This document shows positions 37,101-51,612 of a DNA stretch of 60,000 nucleotides, piece after piece. Positions within the stretch are counted from its first letter, which is position 1; every line of letters starts with the position of its first letter. The stretch is taken from contig CM022673.1 of NCBI GenBank assembly GCA_012295275.1, positions 10,353,288 through 10,413,287 on the forward strand, read 5' to 3'. The position numbers were made by a program, and so were the translations under genes. This stretch comes from Chrysomallon squamiferum. Its lineage: Eukaryota; Mollusca; Gastropoda; Neomphalida; Peltospiridae. The notes under the pieces were generated by a model, which ran no database searches, was not told where the DNA came from, and was given only the letters and a program-made list of their open reading frames with translations.

Positions 37101-39560
37101 GCCTTAATAAAATTTATTAAAAATATTTTATAAATATATGAATTTAAAAATAAAAATATGTTATCTATCTGTAAAATTTGAGTTTTGCAAATATTTCCAA
37201 ATTCTATTCTATATCATTAAATTTCATAATAATAATAATAATGCACTAATACTACTACTAATAATAAAATAAATTACTTGTATGTCAGAGAACATAGTTT
37301 TTCAAATTTAAATAATTGTAAATTTAAAACGTGCCTTAATTTCGCAGCAGTTGTGATGTATATAGTTTGTAACAAAGTAGAATTTTCTTCTTTTTTTTGT
37401 TTGTTATATGAAAATTGTATTCATGTGCATAATAAGATGAATGTGTACATTTAATATACAAACTGGTTACATGTTTTAAATGTGGTGTGAACTGGGTATG
37501 TTAGTCTGTTAGTATGTAATATGATTTGGCTTCTTTGTGTGTTTTGTTTGTGAATATTTAATTACAGTGTTCATTTGTCCTATTGAATCTTAACTCTTTT
37601 TGTTGTTATTTTATATATATATATATATTTGTTGTTCTTGGAATTTACTGTGTCATATTCAAAATTATTATACGAGTATATAAATAAATAAATAAATAAA
37701 TAAATAAGATTAAATATATAAGTAAATAAATAAATAGTTATAGTGTTTATTAATATCTGTTTATTAATATATATATATATATATATACATACATACATAC
37801 ATATACATATATATATAAATTAATGTTGAATAAATGAACAAATTAACATTTATATTCAGTACATATACCTAAATCATTTAATTTGAGAAAAATAAACTTT
37901 TGCTTTATTTTTTTATTTTTAGTTTTTTTCCTGCAAATGGAATCAATTTTATTATGTATATTTTTAAACAATAAATGAATGAATGCCTGAAATTTCATCA
38001 AATTTAAAAAAAAAAAAAATAAATAAGTAAATAAATAAATAAATAAATAATTTAATAAAAATAATAAAAAAAATTAAAATACAAAATATTTATCCACATT
38101 CTCAAACTCTTATTTTTATTTTTTATTTATTGATTTTTATTTTTTTTTATATTAATATTTATTTATTTTATTATTTTTTAATATTTCAGTTATGTTTGTG
38201 TGTGATTCTTGGAGAGGTATGAATGTTGTATCATTACTTTGTATATCGCATTACTTCGAGTGAGTATTTATTTATCATTTATGTGTTCTTTGAAGAACAT
38301 CTGTTGTGGTTTGAAAGAATCGTCTAAACATAATTCTTTATACTTCCATTTTATTATTTTATTGTATTGGGTGACACATCACCACTTTTGAAAAAGTATG
38401 ACTTTAAAATAATACAGTTAAAAACAATCTGTATGCCACTACTTCTTCAGCCCTTCGCAACAGAAATAATTTAAAAGAAACTTGAACAAACTGGACTGCA
38501 GAGTAAATGATGACATTATAACTACAAAAATAAAATAAATAAATTAATTAATTAATTAAAAAATGGCAGCATTTGATATTTTTTTTAACTGTACATCTTT
38601 GTTGTTAAACTTTGTTATTAGTAAAGGTTGGACAACAAAGAAATAAACCCCCAAAAAATCAAAATAAAAAATAACTTGTTAAGTGTGCTGAATATATTTA
38701 GACTATTTCTTCAAGGTACATTGTAAAATATGGTGACTGGTGATATCAAGAGATCTCCATACACCTGTGTCTTCATTGTAAAATGTTTTGTACATTGTAT
38801 AACAAAGTTTTTGTATTGCTTTTATAACAGTTTGGCTTTATCTAATAACTATTGTATTCTATAATCAGTATGTTACATCATACGTTTTTATACTGCAAGA
38901 TGAATTATTTTGTTTAAATGATATATAGATCAGAATTGCCTTTTTCTTTTTTCTTACCAATTTTTTTTTTCCTTTTTCTTTTTTCTCCATTTTCTTTTTT
39001 CTTTTTTCATCTTGAAAAGAATTAAAGAGAATTAATTTGTCATTTTTAAAGAGAGTTAATTTTTTTATATTTAAAAATGAATTTTTATTTTAAAAGCTGA
39101 TTAATAAATAGTAATTTCTTTTTTTTTTTTTTTTTTTTTGAAATTATTGATGGAAACTTACTTTTTTTTTATTATTTTGTTGTCAGGATAAATAATAATA
39201 ATAAAAATAATAATAATGACTAATAAGTAATAATAATAAATAAATAAATAAAATTTTAAAAATGTACATTTAACTTTTTTACTTTTAAGTTTTTACTATT
39301 TTTTTATTTTTGTAATCTTTTTTCAAAAAACATTAACCAGTGTTTGAAGTAATGTGTTTTGTTTTTCTCTGACACTAAAAACGTAGATTATATTTATTAG
39401 ACTCCATTAATTAATCGATAAATGCAAGTTATTGTGTATTTTCATCTATTGTTCAAATGTTGTATTTATACATGCAAAATATGAATAAATTAATATGAAT
39501 TTAATATGATTTTTTTAAGTCAATAAATAATGGAGGGAAAATAATTCTTAAGTATTGACA
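34159..39560 (+). other. Integrin 3' UTR and downstream DNA
   Basis: Starts right after the stop. There is no coding signal. The texture is less repetitive than the introns, with many AATAAA-like hexamers, so the true poly(A) site cannot be chosen. TA/TAAA repeats occur at 37610-37815. A long 3' UTR is possible but unproven. Confidence 0.45.
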
Positions 39561-42500
39561 TTGGTGTGAATATTTCATGAGGAAACAAAAATTCTCTATC
39601 CAAGTGTTCACTGAACTTTTAAAGATTTTAAAACTTTTCAGCTTTTTGTCAGCAATTCTCGAGAGAAAAAAGATTTAATTATTTATCATAAACATTTATT
39701 AATTTTTCTTTGCTCAACAGTTTATTTACTCAACCAAATAAATGCATAAAAGCATAATAAAATGAATAGTTTCTTTTAACTATTATTCTGTTAAATACAT
39801 GTAGCTGTTATATGATTTTTAAAAGATAGTGTGTGTGTTGGTACTAGTTTTAAATTTATGCTGAAGCTTTTGAAAAATCTATAAAATTATTTTATTAAAA
39901 AAAAGTAAAACTTTAATTATAACTATTATCATATACAAATAAATAAAATATACATTAAAAATAAATATTAAAAAAAAAAGCAATAAAAAACAAATGCAAA
40001 GATATATTAGATAAATTTAATATTTATTCAGAATATTCACAAACAATAACACTGACATAAATCCAAGATGCAAAAAGTGAACTGTACACAAAGAAAGAAA
40101 AAAAATAGCCCCACCCCCTTAAAATCGTCCTGGCTGCACCCTTGAGCTTCTGACCCTGCATACAACACCTATACCAGATAAGTACATTAAAAAAAAAAAA
40201 ATAAATTTGTAGATAATGTATATATGTATTTACAGAAAGTGTTATAGATGAAAAAAAAAGACAAACACAAAAGTATCACACTAAAAAATTGGTCACATAC
40301 ATTTAATCCAGGTTATTACAGGTAGCAATGTTTTTTTGTTGTTTTTTTGATTCAAGTGTACCCTGTTCTTTTTTTTTTATTATGAAAAAAAAAAAAAAAA
40401 AACATTTTTAATTTCAATAGCATTTTTGTTTTTTTTTGAGTTAATTTTGTTTCAAATAAAAACTTTTATATATTTTTTTTGTTATTAAAAAATTAAATAG
40501 CATATAAAATGTTATATTTTTCTTTTCTTTTTTTTTACAGCAAAACATTTACATTTTTCTTTAATACATTTAAATAATAATAATAATAATAATAATAATC
40601 AAAATAAATAAAGAAAAAACTACTTTTAATAACCTCTTGGTGTTAACTGATAACTAAATTTCTAAACTCATTATTAACAAATATTATTCCTAATGAAGAA
40701 AATGATATGTTTTATCAGAGATCATAATAAAATATAAAATATTTTATTTTTAAATGAATTGAAATAATACGATACCACTATCAGAATTATGTTGAAATTT
40801 CCTTCTAAGGAGAAATGATGGATTTATAAAAAAAGAAATGATAAAAATTTTATTTTAATCAAAAATGATGAATATCGTCCATGGAAAAAAAAAAAAAAAA
40901 GAATTGAAGATAATTGAGATAAAAATACTAAAAGTACACTAAAGATTATTCTATTTTAAAAAGAAAGGTTTGTTGTTTTTAATTAAACAATTATTACAGT
41001 GAAAGGATTTTTTTTTTTTTTTTTAAATTATTTCTTTAATATGAATGAATAAAAATATTTAACTTACATTATCTAGAAACTAATAAATTAATGTTTTATG
41101 TTTTAATAAAATTAAAATCTAATGCTATTTTTTATACATCACTAATCAATATTAGTAAAATTATTTATTTAAACACATAAATATTAATAAATTAATTCCA
41201 CAGCTCAAAAATATACAAATAATAACACACTTTCTTTTCAACATTTATCAAAAACAAAATGAAAATGGATAAAAATAGGAAAATAATAAAACTGATTCTT
41301 TCCTTTATATAACTCTTCACAAAATATTCATTTTAATGTTTTAAAAATTATTTATCACCAGTATCTTTTTTCCGTGTAGAAAACTTAGAAATAAACAATA
41401 AACAAATTTTAAAATTTATTTTACTAAAAATTTACAACATTCTATAAATGTATTTAATTTACATAATTAATGATATGTTTTGAAATGAAAAAAATTATGG
41501 CCAAAATATTTTATCAACATTTCTGAATTTGAGAAATTTGTCTCAAATGTTCTAAAAATAAAATTTCAACCTTATTTCTTAATCATCAAAGGTATTAATT
41601 ATATTTAAATTTCCATAATCTTATTCAATTAAAGATGCAGTTCTGACAGAACTGATAATAGAATTTTGGAACTTATTAAATAAATATTTTAAACATTATG
41701 TACAACAATATAATATTAAATTTCTATGAACTTCATGCTGTATTGAAAAAGCATAACAATGCTTCAACAGCCATTTTAGGTGAGGTATATCAATTTATTA
41801 ATTTATCCTAATTGATGTATCTCATTTATATATATATATATATAAAATGAATAAAAAGCATTAAAATATGTATTATATATATTGTTTTACATTTTTTATA
41901 TTTCATTATTTTCAATTTTTTATTCAATCATGCAAGATTTGTTAACTTAAGACCCCAGATACTTAAATTGTTGAAAAGTACCAGTTTATTAGTTTAACTA
42001 GTTTTCCCCTATTTCTTGTGAAATATTCTTGAATACATTTATCAATTTTAAATGCAAATATTTGATTAAAACTGTAAAGAGCTTAAGAAATATTCTTAAA
42101 ATTATTGTAGAAACTATAAATAAATAAACATCGCAAAATTTTGAAAAATTAGTCTATAATTTTGTCGGACGTATTAATTAGCATTTAGTAAACTTTTGTT
42201 TTCCTTTCTTTGAGAACTTGTCTAATAAGATTAACTTTTTATCTTTAATTTTTTTTTTTTCACTAACAAATTTAAATAAATTAAGTATTGTTGCATTATT
42301 ATTAATCACCAACAATTATAAACTAGATTATAAATTACTAATTAAAAATCTCATCATTAATTACAGGTAATTTAAATCATATTAATCATTAATAAATTAC
42401 AAATCATATTAATTATTCATTACCAATTATATTAATTATAAATTATTTCATTAATTACAATTACAAACAATATCATTATCCAATCAAAAGCATTCTCTAA

Positions 42501-43600
42501 TTTCATTACATTATTTCTATGCTAAATTCAAAACTTGTAAAAATTTAGTTTTTAAAATTTCAAATGTGGATACAAACAGAACAGCAATTCCAACAATTCA
42601 ACTAATCACCAACAACAAGATCACCGTAGAAACGACACAGAAACATGGGCGGATAAATGTGGACACTCAGTCTATGTAGAATTATTTACATTCTTGGACA
42701 TGATATTCAGAATATATAATCTTTAATAGGGGATAAGTATTATGCCAATACAAAATTCTCTACATGTTTTCAAATAGAAACCAAAATCTCATGAATTTCC
42801 ATGAATAAAAAACTGATTTAAATTGAAACCCAAAATTTTTAGCAAAAAAAAAAAAAAATAATAATAATAATAATAATAATAAAATTAAAACTTTTGTTAC
42901 ATGAAGGGATTTTTAAAAATTTATTTTATTATAAAATTTTTAGTTTTATGGGATTTTAGTATTTTTATGTTTTTTATTTCAATTTCTCAAATCAATGGTT
43001 AAATGTTTTTTTTTTTTTTTTTTTGAATGTCAATGTTTTAAATTTTAAAAAAAGGGAGTTTTTTTATTTCATTTTTTATTCATATTTCACTTTCCATTTT
43101 TATTTCCAATATTATCTTAATAAATTTTAAAAAGCAATAGCAGCAAATATTTTGAACATTTTCCAATATGCAAGAAGGGGTCAGAATAATAATAATAATT
43201 AAAATAATTATTAAACTAGCTATATGGCACTTGAGTATTAGAATCTAGATTTATAAACCTACACACCATATATATAATAAATAAAAAAAAAAAATTGTAA
43301 ATGATTTTTGCCCCTAATTAGTCTGACTACAAAACAGTAAATAAAAACATGCATAAATGATTTTTAAAAATGTATTCATAATATAGATATATATATATAT
43401 ACATCATGAAAGTGTCATTTGATAAGTTTTATATTTATGTATTGGCCCCAACACCACTGAATATGGAGTGTAATGATACTACAGATAACAAACAGTTTTA
43501 ATATATAAATATATATAAACATAATTACACTACTCAATCGATTTTATTTTTTAATTTAAAAATTTTTAGAAAATAAAAAAATATTAATATTAATGACTAA
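39560..43600. other. Intergenic or 3' UTR AT-rich DNA
   Basis: Very low GC with poly-A/T runs, and AAT repeats at 40577-40600 and 42857-42885. A small GC-richer patch at 40108-40180 (ccaccccctt, ctggctgcaccct) is unexplained. No gene is seen. Confidence 0.5.
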
Positions 43601-43629
43601 AAATATTTCCAAAACAATAATAACAAAAG

Positions 43630-43648
43630 ATAACAACTAATAATGAAG

Positions 43649-43680
<32 letters not shown>

Positions 43681-43699
43681 CTTCATTATTAGTTGTTAT
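43630..43699. repeat. 70-bp perfect palindrome with AT core
   Basis: Left arm ataacaactaataatgaagtt at 43630-43650, 28 bp of pure (AT), and the exact inverse aacttcattattagttgtta plus t at 43679-43699. Every base pairs, so both DNA strands could form a cruciform and RNA a long hairpin. Confidence 0.97.
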
Positions 43700-46487
43700 A
43701 AATTCTATTGCATAAATTCTAAAAACATAAAACAAATTCAACTGTAGCAATTGATTTATAAATTTAAAAAAATAAAAAATAATAATTCTGAGAACCAAAA
43801 TTAATGAAACAAGCTGTACCAACATTACAAATCAAAACTGCAGAAAGAACAAAATTATATAAAATAATTCAAATGTTCAAAGCAATGAAAATTTTAATTA
43901 AAATAATGTGCATGTTTGAAAACTACCAGATGGCCACAAATTCATAAAATATTATTAAACATTTCAAACTTTTATTAGATACATTCAGTGCAAATGTCTG
44001 AGTATATATATATAAAAAAAAACACAATTTGACATGAATATTGCATATTTTTAAATTATAAAAGTGTTTTTTTTTTCTCTTATTTTTAGATGTTTATATA
44101 GAAATTTTAATGACAACATAATATTACTGTGTGAAATCTAGTCTCTCATTTGTAAATGCAGAGATGAAAGGTTGTTAACATTTCAAAAATGTTCTGGAAT
44201 CATGTCCCGGTGAACTATAGGGAAAAAGATAAAGAAATTTTAAATATTTATTTTTATAATAAACATTCACCTCAAAACTAGCACTTCTAAATATGTTGCC
44301 ATAATAAAATATTATTATTTAGTTTTAAATTTTCTTTTTGTCTTTATTAATTTTTTTACTTTGTATTTTTAATTTTTTTTTTTTTTTTTTTTTTTTTTTT
44401 GTGTGTCTTTTTATTATAATTATTAAATTTACAGTAAAAATTCTGACTTTACACTAATAACATTTTTTTTTTAAATATATTTTTTTTAATTTTAATAAAT
44501 ACATTAATGTCTTCGGACAAAAGTATCTGTTAATTTTTATTTACAAGCTTTACAACAAGAAACTTTATTTTGTGACCACCTGCTAAATACAACACAATTT
44601 TTTCTTATTAACTGTTATGACAAAACCCAGCAAAAGATAAAACCAAACAAAAGTCTCCAATACAAAAATATTATCAAAATATAAAACATTTTAAAATTTA
44701 CTGATTAATATGAGTCTGTGTGTGTGTTTTTTCAAAACAAGCAATAAAACACTAAAGAATTAAACATCATTATATATGTTGATTGTAAATAACATGTAAT
44801 TTATCATAGTAAATACAGTTCCATCCCAAAACATTGTCAGTGCCTCAGAATTTATCTTGTCATCATATACGGCCACTATGAACAGTTTGAAAACTATGTG
44901 TTTAAATAGTATTGTGTCATGTTACTATTATCAGTTTAAAAATAATTTTAAAACTGTCATGTGCTTTTAACGTATGCATTATTTTTGTAAAGAGGAATAA
45001 AATTATAAAATGCATCAGGAAATAAAAACAATTCTGCACCATTAACAAAAATTAAAAAAATAAGCAGAAATTGTTGCTTCTGTAAAAAATTCAACACACA
45101 AATGATTAGATAGAAAACCTAAATACAAAATCGTTTCTTTTAAAACATAATACATATTATTTTATTTGTACGAGTATAAAAACAAAATTCATGTCAATCA
45201 ATTCAGCTCAAAAATCATACACATACTACTGTGCTCAAAAAACTTTTTTAAAAATAAATAAATAATAATAATAATAATAATAATTTTAATTTTAGAATTT
45301 AAAACATTTTTGTTTTCATGATGTTCGAAGAAACCAAGAAATACGGACACCTTGAGATTCACACTGCAGCCAAAACTGAGAATTATGGACACCTTCCGTT
45401 TCACTGTATAGAAAAACAACAGTAAAAAAAATGGACATCACGTTACAATTTGAGAAAGCCGCCAATTATAAAACATTAACTTGTTCAGAGAACCAGTATT
45501 TTAATAAAAAGTAAATTATTTACTTAAAAAAAAAGAAAAAAGAAAAAGAATTAGAGCTACCTAGTTAAAAATATATATTACAAAATAAGAAAGAGAACCA
45601 AGCATATGAGAAATTTTAATCAGTTCCAAGGAGTTAATGACAATAATAATAATAATAATAAAACCACAGCAAGTGAAAACATTGCTAAATTATAATTAAA
45701 ACTGGAGTGGACCAGTTTCTTCAAGCCTTGTCTATATCACAGATAGGTCACATAGTAAAAATATAACAATCAATTTGTATTATTTACACTCTGTTTTAGA
45801 AATTTAAACCAAAAAAACAAACAAAAAACAGATTAAAAAAGGAAAAAGAAAGAGATACTCGTAATTAAAAAACTAAACTTTAAAAAAAGAAATCTGGCAA
45901 TGAATTATATTTAATCACTAGTTGTTTTAAATAAATAAAAAAAAAAATAAAAAAAAATTTAAAAAAAAAAAAATTATAATAACTTAAAATAAAAATTAAT
46001 AATTAAAGAAAAGTAACAAAAAGATCATAACTATTTAAAAACAAAATAACTGTTAAAAATTAAAAAAGAAGTCAAAAATGTTTTTAAATATAATATCAAA
46101 ATAATATTAACAAAAATAAAATTATATTGAACATATATTTAATTTTTAGCCAAAGAAATAATAAAATCATTTCGTAGGCAAGTGATATTTCTCTCTTTTC
46201 TTTTACATACTAAAAATTAAACATTTTCTTTTATTGTGTTATTTTCAAAGTTAAAATAAAAAAGAAGAAGAGAAAAAGCATAATTCATGCCAGATTAAAA
46301 ATATATTATTAAAAATATAACCCTGAAAAATAATTTTAAAAAAAGCAACAAAAATATCAAAAAAATAAATAAAATTCATCAAATTATATAAAAGGAATGT
46401 TCTAATAATGTAATAAATTTTTACATCTTTTACTTTCATACTGTCAGCAATGAAATACCGTGCCAAATAAAATTATATAACAATAAC

Positions 46488-46548
<61 letters not shown>

Positions 46549-47637
46549 CAATAAAACAAAAAATATACATATGAACAGAGAAACAAAACAAATATAAAAC
46601 CCAAAAAGATAATAAAATTTTGTTGAATATATATAAATGAACAGAACAATTAAAAATGACTCCAGTCTTAAAGATTATTTAATATGTCTATAACAATCTG
46701 TCATTTCAAGCTTTCTCTCTTTCAATATATACAAATATAGCATTTTTTGTCCAATATACACAAAATAAAACAGCATCCAAAATAAAAATCTTTCAGATCT
46801 TTAGTCATTATTATTATTTTTTTATTATTATTTTTTTTTTTTTTTTTATTTTTTTTATTTTTTTTGTCACTGATGGGGAAAAAATGGAGAAAAATCTACA
46901 GTAAAAGATAAATATATGAATTATAAAAATCCTATAAAAAACACACAGTAAGATAAAAATCAATAAGAACAATTTTTTTTTACTCTCAAGTTTGGTAAAA
47001 ATTCAATAAATTTTGTATCAGTTTTTTAATATATTGTGCTACAACTGATAAATATTTCAGTGAAAGTTAACTAATTAAAAAAAAAAAAAAAACATTAAAG
47101 AATGAAATATTTTTGTGTCATATTTTTGAAATAAGTCGTTTAATTTCATAAATAATTAAATAGTCTTTAAAAACTTTTTTGTTGTTCATTATAACTTTTT
47201 TCATTCTTTTTTTTTCTTTCTTCAATAAACAAATATTGTTCTTTAACATTTAAAAAAAAAACCAAAAAAAAAAAACCATACACCATGAAGCCATTTTTAA
47301 AACAAAACCTTTATACAGCAAATAAACTAAATGTCATAAAGCAAAATTTTAAAAACTTTATATCTCACTTACCGACGTGGTATAAAACTATATGCCTGTT
47401 AAAAAATGAAAATCGTAAATATAAAACATACATCATTCTAAAAACGAAAGAAACAATTTAAAAAAAAAATAATAATAATAAAAAATACTGAAACAAATCT
47501 TCAGTTCTGTCACAGAACTGCCTGCAGTAATTCTAAGACTGTTAAAAAAAAGTCACTGTATTGCCAGAGGAGGAGTGGATGGATAGCAGTGTCTGTTTTA
47601 ACACAGATGTGTGTCAGACAAAAGGATGGAGAGGATT
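43700..47637 (-). other. PLXDC 3' UTR and downstream DNA (minus strand)
   Basis: Lies downstream of the PLXDC stop. AT-rich, no coding signal, poly-T at 44371-44400, (AAT)n at 46488-46545. Many candidate poly(A) hexamers (tttatt on plus); no end can be assigned. Confidence 0.45.
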
Positions 47638-47736
47638 CTATGCTGTGGTTTCAACAGCGTATTTGCTGCCTGACGTGTCTTCTGTCTTCCAGAACTTCAT
47701 GTTGGACATCTTCACTTTGAGCTGACTCGGTCGATG
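47638..47736 (-). CDS. PLXDC: PLXDC exon 8: cytoplasmic tail and stop
   Basis: Minus strand, after attttatttcag. Reads HRPSQLKVKMSNMKFWKTED, then TSGSKYAVETTA and TAG at 47640-47638. It matches the basic [22 protein letters not shown] tail of PLXDC2. The 3' UTR runs to lower coordinates; its end is not determined. Confidence 0.95.
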   Translation of the reverse strand, partial: HRPSQLKVKMSNMKFWKTEDTSGSKYAVETTA

Positions 47737-47889
47737 CTGAAATAAAATGAGGAAATAATTTTTAATGGTGCATTATTTTAAATGTATGGACAAACACAGA
47801 TAAACTTACGTACATACATACATATGTAGGTAAATACATATAAAGATGTATCCACATACATATGTACGCATGCATATGTATATATGTAT

Positions 47890-47932
<43 letters not shown>

Positions 47933-48853
47933 CACCTGAAATGAATGTGGAAAATAATTTAAATATTTAAATATTGGAAATGTAAATGCATATTTAAAAA
48001 ATTAAAAAAACCAAAACAAAGCATGACCGTATTTCAAAATAAATAAATAATATACAAATAATAAATAAAAAATATATACGATATCTTTTTCTTTTTCTAT
48101 CTCACAGACACCATACTGGATACACCATGAAATACAACAAATAACTTTATAATAACTATACTAAGTGGTACTGTAGGTAGTGTAATCTTAAAATGTATCA
48201 TGTTCTTTACCTCCATGAGCCACAACCCTGATGCTGTTGTTGGGTGGGTGTAAGCATAGAAAAGCCAAACAGCTAATCCACCAAACACTAACAGCAGGAT
48301 GAGAATAACAGCAATGGTAGCTCCGATTGGAAAATCTGAAAACAGAATAACTTATATAGAAGCTAACTACACACACACAAACACACACAAACACAGAAAC
48401 TAAGATGCTTGCAATACAAACAGCTGCAACCAAAATACCTGTAATAACACAGAGAACATTTTAATGCATTTAAACTTATTCAACCGTATATAACAAATAT
48501 CAACCCTCATATAAAAATAACAATAGAATCTAGAATTATAAAAACAAATATATAAAAATAATTCTAAAAAAAAAAAAAGAGAGAAAAAATTAAAAAAAGC
48601 CTGGAGAAAACCTCTCAATTTTTTGGATATATTTAAATGTATTCAGAATAATTTCAGATGTCAACCTTCACATAAAAATAAAAATAATTTCTAGGATTAA
48701 AAAAAAAAAGAAAGAAAAGAAAGAAAAAAATAGTTAAAACCCTTTCAATTTTTCTAATATATTAATTTAAAAATAATTTGAAATGTTAACATTACTTACG
48801 GTCATGAGTGACAGTACAGCTAGATTCTGTGGAATTCTGTTGAAATAAAAAAA

Positions 48854-48895
<42 letters not shown>

Positions 48896-49610
48896 AAATA
48901 ATAAAAGTATTTATATGCACAGAAATTCGTGAAAAATCAATCAATAAATAACAAAAATAATAATCTAAAGAAAAGAAGGAAAAATCAAAAATAATATTTG
49001 ACAAAATCCCCCCAAAAAACAAATTGACAAATACATTCTTGAATTATTTTCTCAGAACCTGTTATAAAAAAACTCTCACATGCACACACACACACTCATA
49101 TACACACACACACATACACTAACACATACAGTCAAACATACTGACAAAATTAGAAACAATTTTATTGAAATAAATTTAAAAATTTAAAAAAATTTTAAAT
49201 ATATTTAAAAAAAAATGACACTGATATATTAAAATATAGTCATTATGACAAAAAAATTACTATAAATTAAAAATTAATAAACAAGTAAACAAATAAGTAA
49301 ATAATTTCTCTATTATTATTTTTTCTTTAAATAATTCAGGTTAATGATTATCAATAAACCACAACCAGTTTATTAGTTGTATTAATATTTACAACCACTA
49401 AGCATCACAATTATTTATGAATATATGGTGTACAAATATACAGGCTAAATGAACTATTATGCAGTTTAAAAAAAAAATCTATATAATTAAAACAACAACA
49501 ACAAAACCCCAACAAAAAAACAACAAGCAAGCAGACAGGATACAAGAAGAATGTGTTGCAAATTCTAATTTACATTCATACACATAGATTCATAAGGAAG
49601 ATAGGTATAT

Positions 49611-49668
<58 letters not shown>

Positions 49669-49681
49669 TGTGTCTGTGTCT

Positions 49682-49758
<77 letters not shown>

Positions 49759-49909
49759 TGTGTGAGTGAGTGAGTGAGTGAGTGAGTGAGTGAGTGAGTC
49801 CTATGAATTTATCTGTCCTATGAACAACACTGACTGCAATTTTATTTAAATATTAAACTTATAACTTAATAATTAAAAAAAAAAATAAAAAAAAAAATAA
49901 GGATATTTA

Positions 49910-49940
<31 letters not shown>

Positions 49941-50362
49941 CAGAAAAGAACAAAGGAATAACAATTAGGCCAAACTATAGTAAATAATCACTCAAGCTTT
50001 GTAAGTAAGACGTGCTTAATTAGAAAAATGTAATTAATTTGCTCCATGTTATCAGCATCTGAAGTAGATATTAAAAAAATAAAACAGAGAAAAAAGAAAA
50101 GAAAGAAAGGAAAGCACACACACACACACACGCGCACACACACGTGCACACGTATAAGCTCACACACAAACACACACTGATCTAAGCAGGTATCTAAATT
50201 AATTAGTAATTAATAATAAGCAGTGTGACTCTAAGCCAGAGCTGCAGGCAAGTAAAAGGCAGAGAATTTATTTTAGTGTTCGCTGAAGTTGATGAATCAA
50301 GTATAAGGCAGTCAGGAGATAGAGATGGAAAAAGAGTCTCACAGACCTTTTTAATTTTATAA

Positions 50363-50424
<62 letters not shown>

Positions 50425-51353
50425 GCACACATATATATTTTTATATTTCAAAACTAAAAAAGTTATATTTAAAGCTTTTTGCTACTTACAATGGACTGTA
50501 TGTGTGCGTGTGTGTGTGCATGTGTGTGTGTGTGCGTGCATGCATGCGCGTGTATATTTGTTTTGATCAGAAAATGTCCTTATCAGTCATAATGAATATT
50601 CAAATAATCACTAACAGATGAATACCCAAACAATCACTAACAGATGAATATTCAAATAATCACTAACAGATGAATATCCAAATAATCACAACAGATGAAT
50701 ATTCAAATAATCACTAACAGATGAGTATCCAAATAATCACTAACAGATGAATATTCAAATAATCACTAACAGATGAATATTCAAATAATCACAAAGAAAT
50801 GAATATTCAAATAATCTGAAAGAGCTAAAAATATGAATCTGAAGTCATGTAATGAACAAAAACAAGCCTTTCACCAATTCTAAATGTAAGTAAATGTATG
50901 TTGGCTACCTTTGTGAAAACAAATCATCAAGTAATTTAATAAAATATAATTAGATACCACTGAATGATTAAGTTAGATGATTCGAATAACATTCATAAAA
51001 CAAATCAACATTTATTTAATGAACATTCAGCAACTGTAAGTACATTTATACAACATGTACAATTTATGACAAATAATGTTCATGACAATGAACTATAGTC
51101 ATCTGATGATTATGTGCAATATAACTTTTAAACATCTGATAACAAATCTCATTATACTTATATATGAAAGTTTATATAGGTTCTAATTAAGGTATAAGCC
51201 AATCTTATTATGCCTATAAATACTACTTTGGTTCTTATCACTCACATTTAGCTATGGAATGAAATTTTATGCACCTAAAATTTATTTAAAAGAATGTATT
51301 ATTATTGCTTAAAAAAAAAAAAAAAAAACATCTTACCCAAAAAACAAAGAACA

Positions 51354-51403
<50 letters not shown>

Positions 51404-51581
51404 TAATAATTAACAATAAAAAGCAACAAAAACCACAAAACAAAAACAGTTTCAGCAACATGCATGACGTATATACATTTTTTCTTTCTTTAAACATAAA
51501 ACATGATCGTGTCGCCTTCCATGGAGTATATTTAGATTTCCCAGAACTCGCCAAGCTGTCATATTCTGCAGACACACACAA

Positions 51582-51612
<31 letters not shown>

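Noticed and set aside
51480-51605. Possible extra PLXDC exon on the minus strand after ctgcag (EYDSLASSGKSKYTPW...)
   Set aside because: PLXDC exons 5 and 6 both need phase 0, and no donor gives an in-phase cassette. No similarity to the family.
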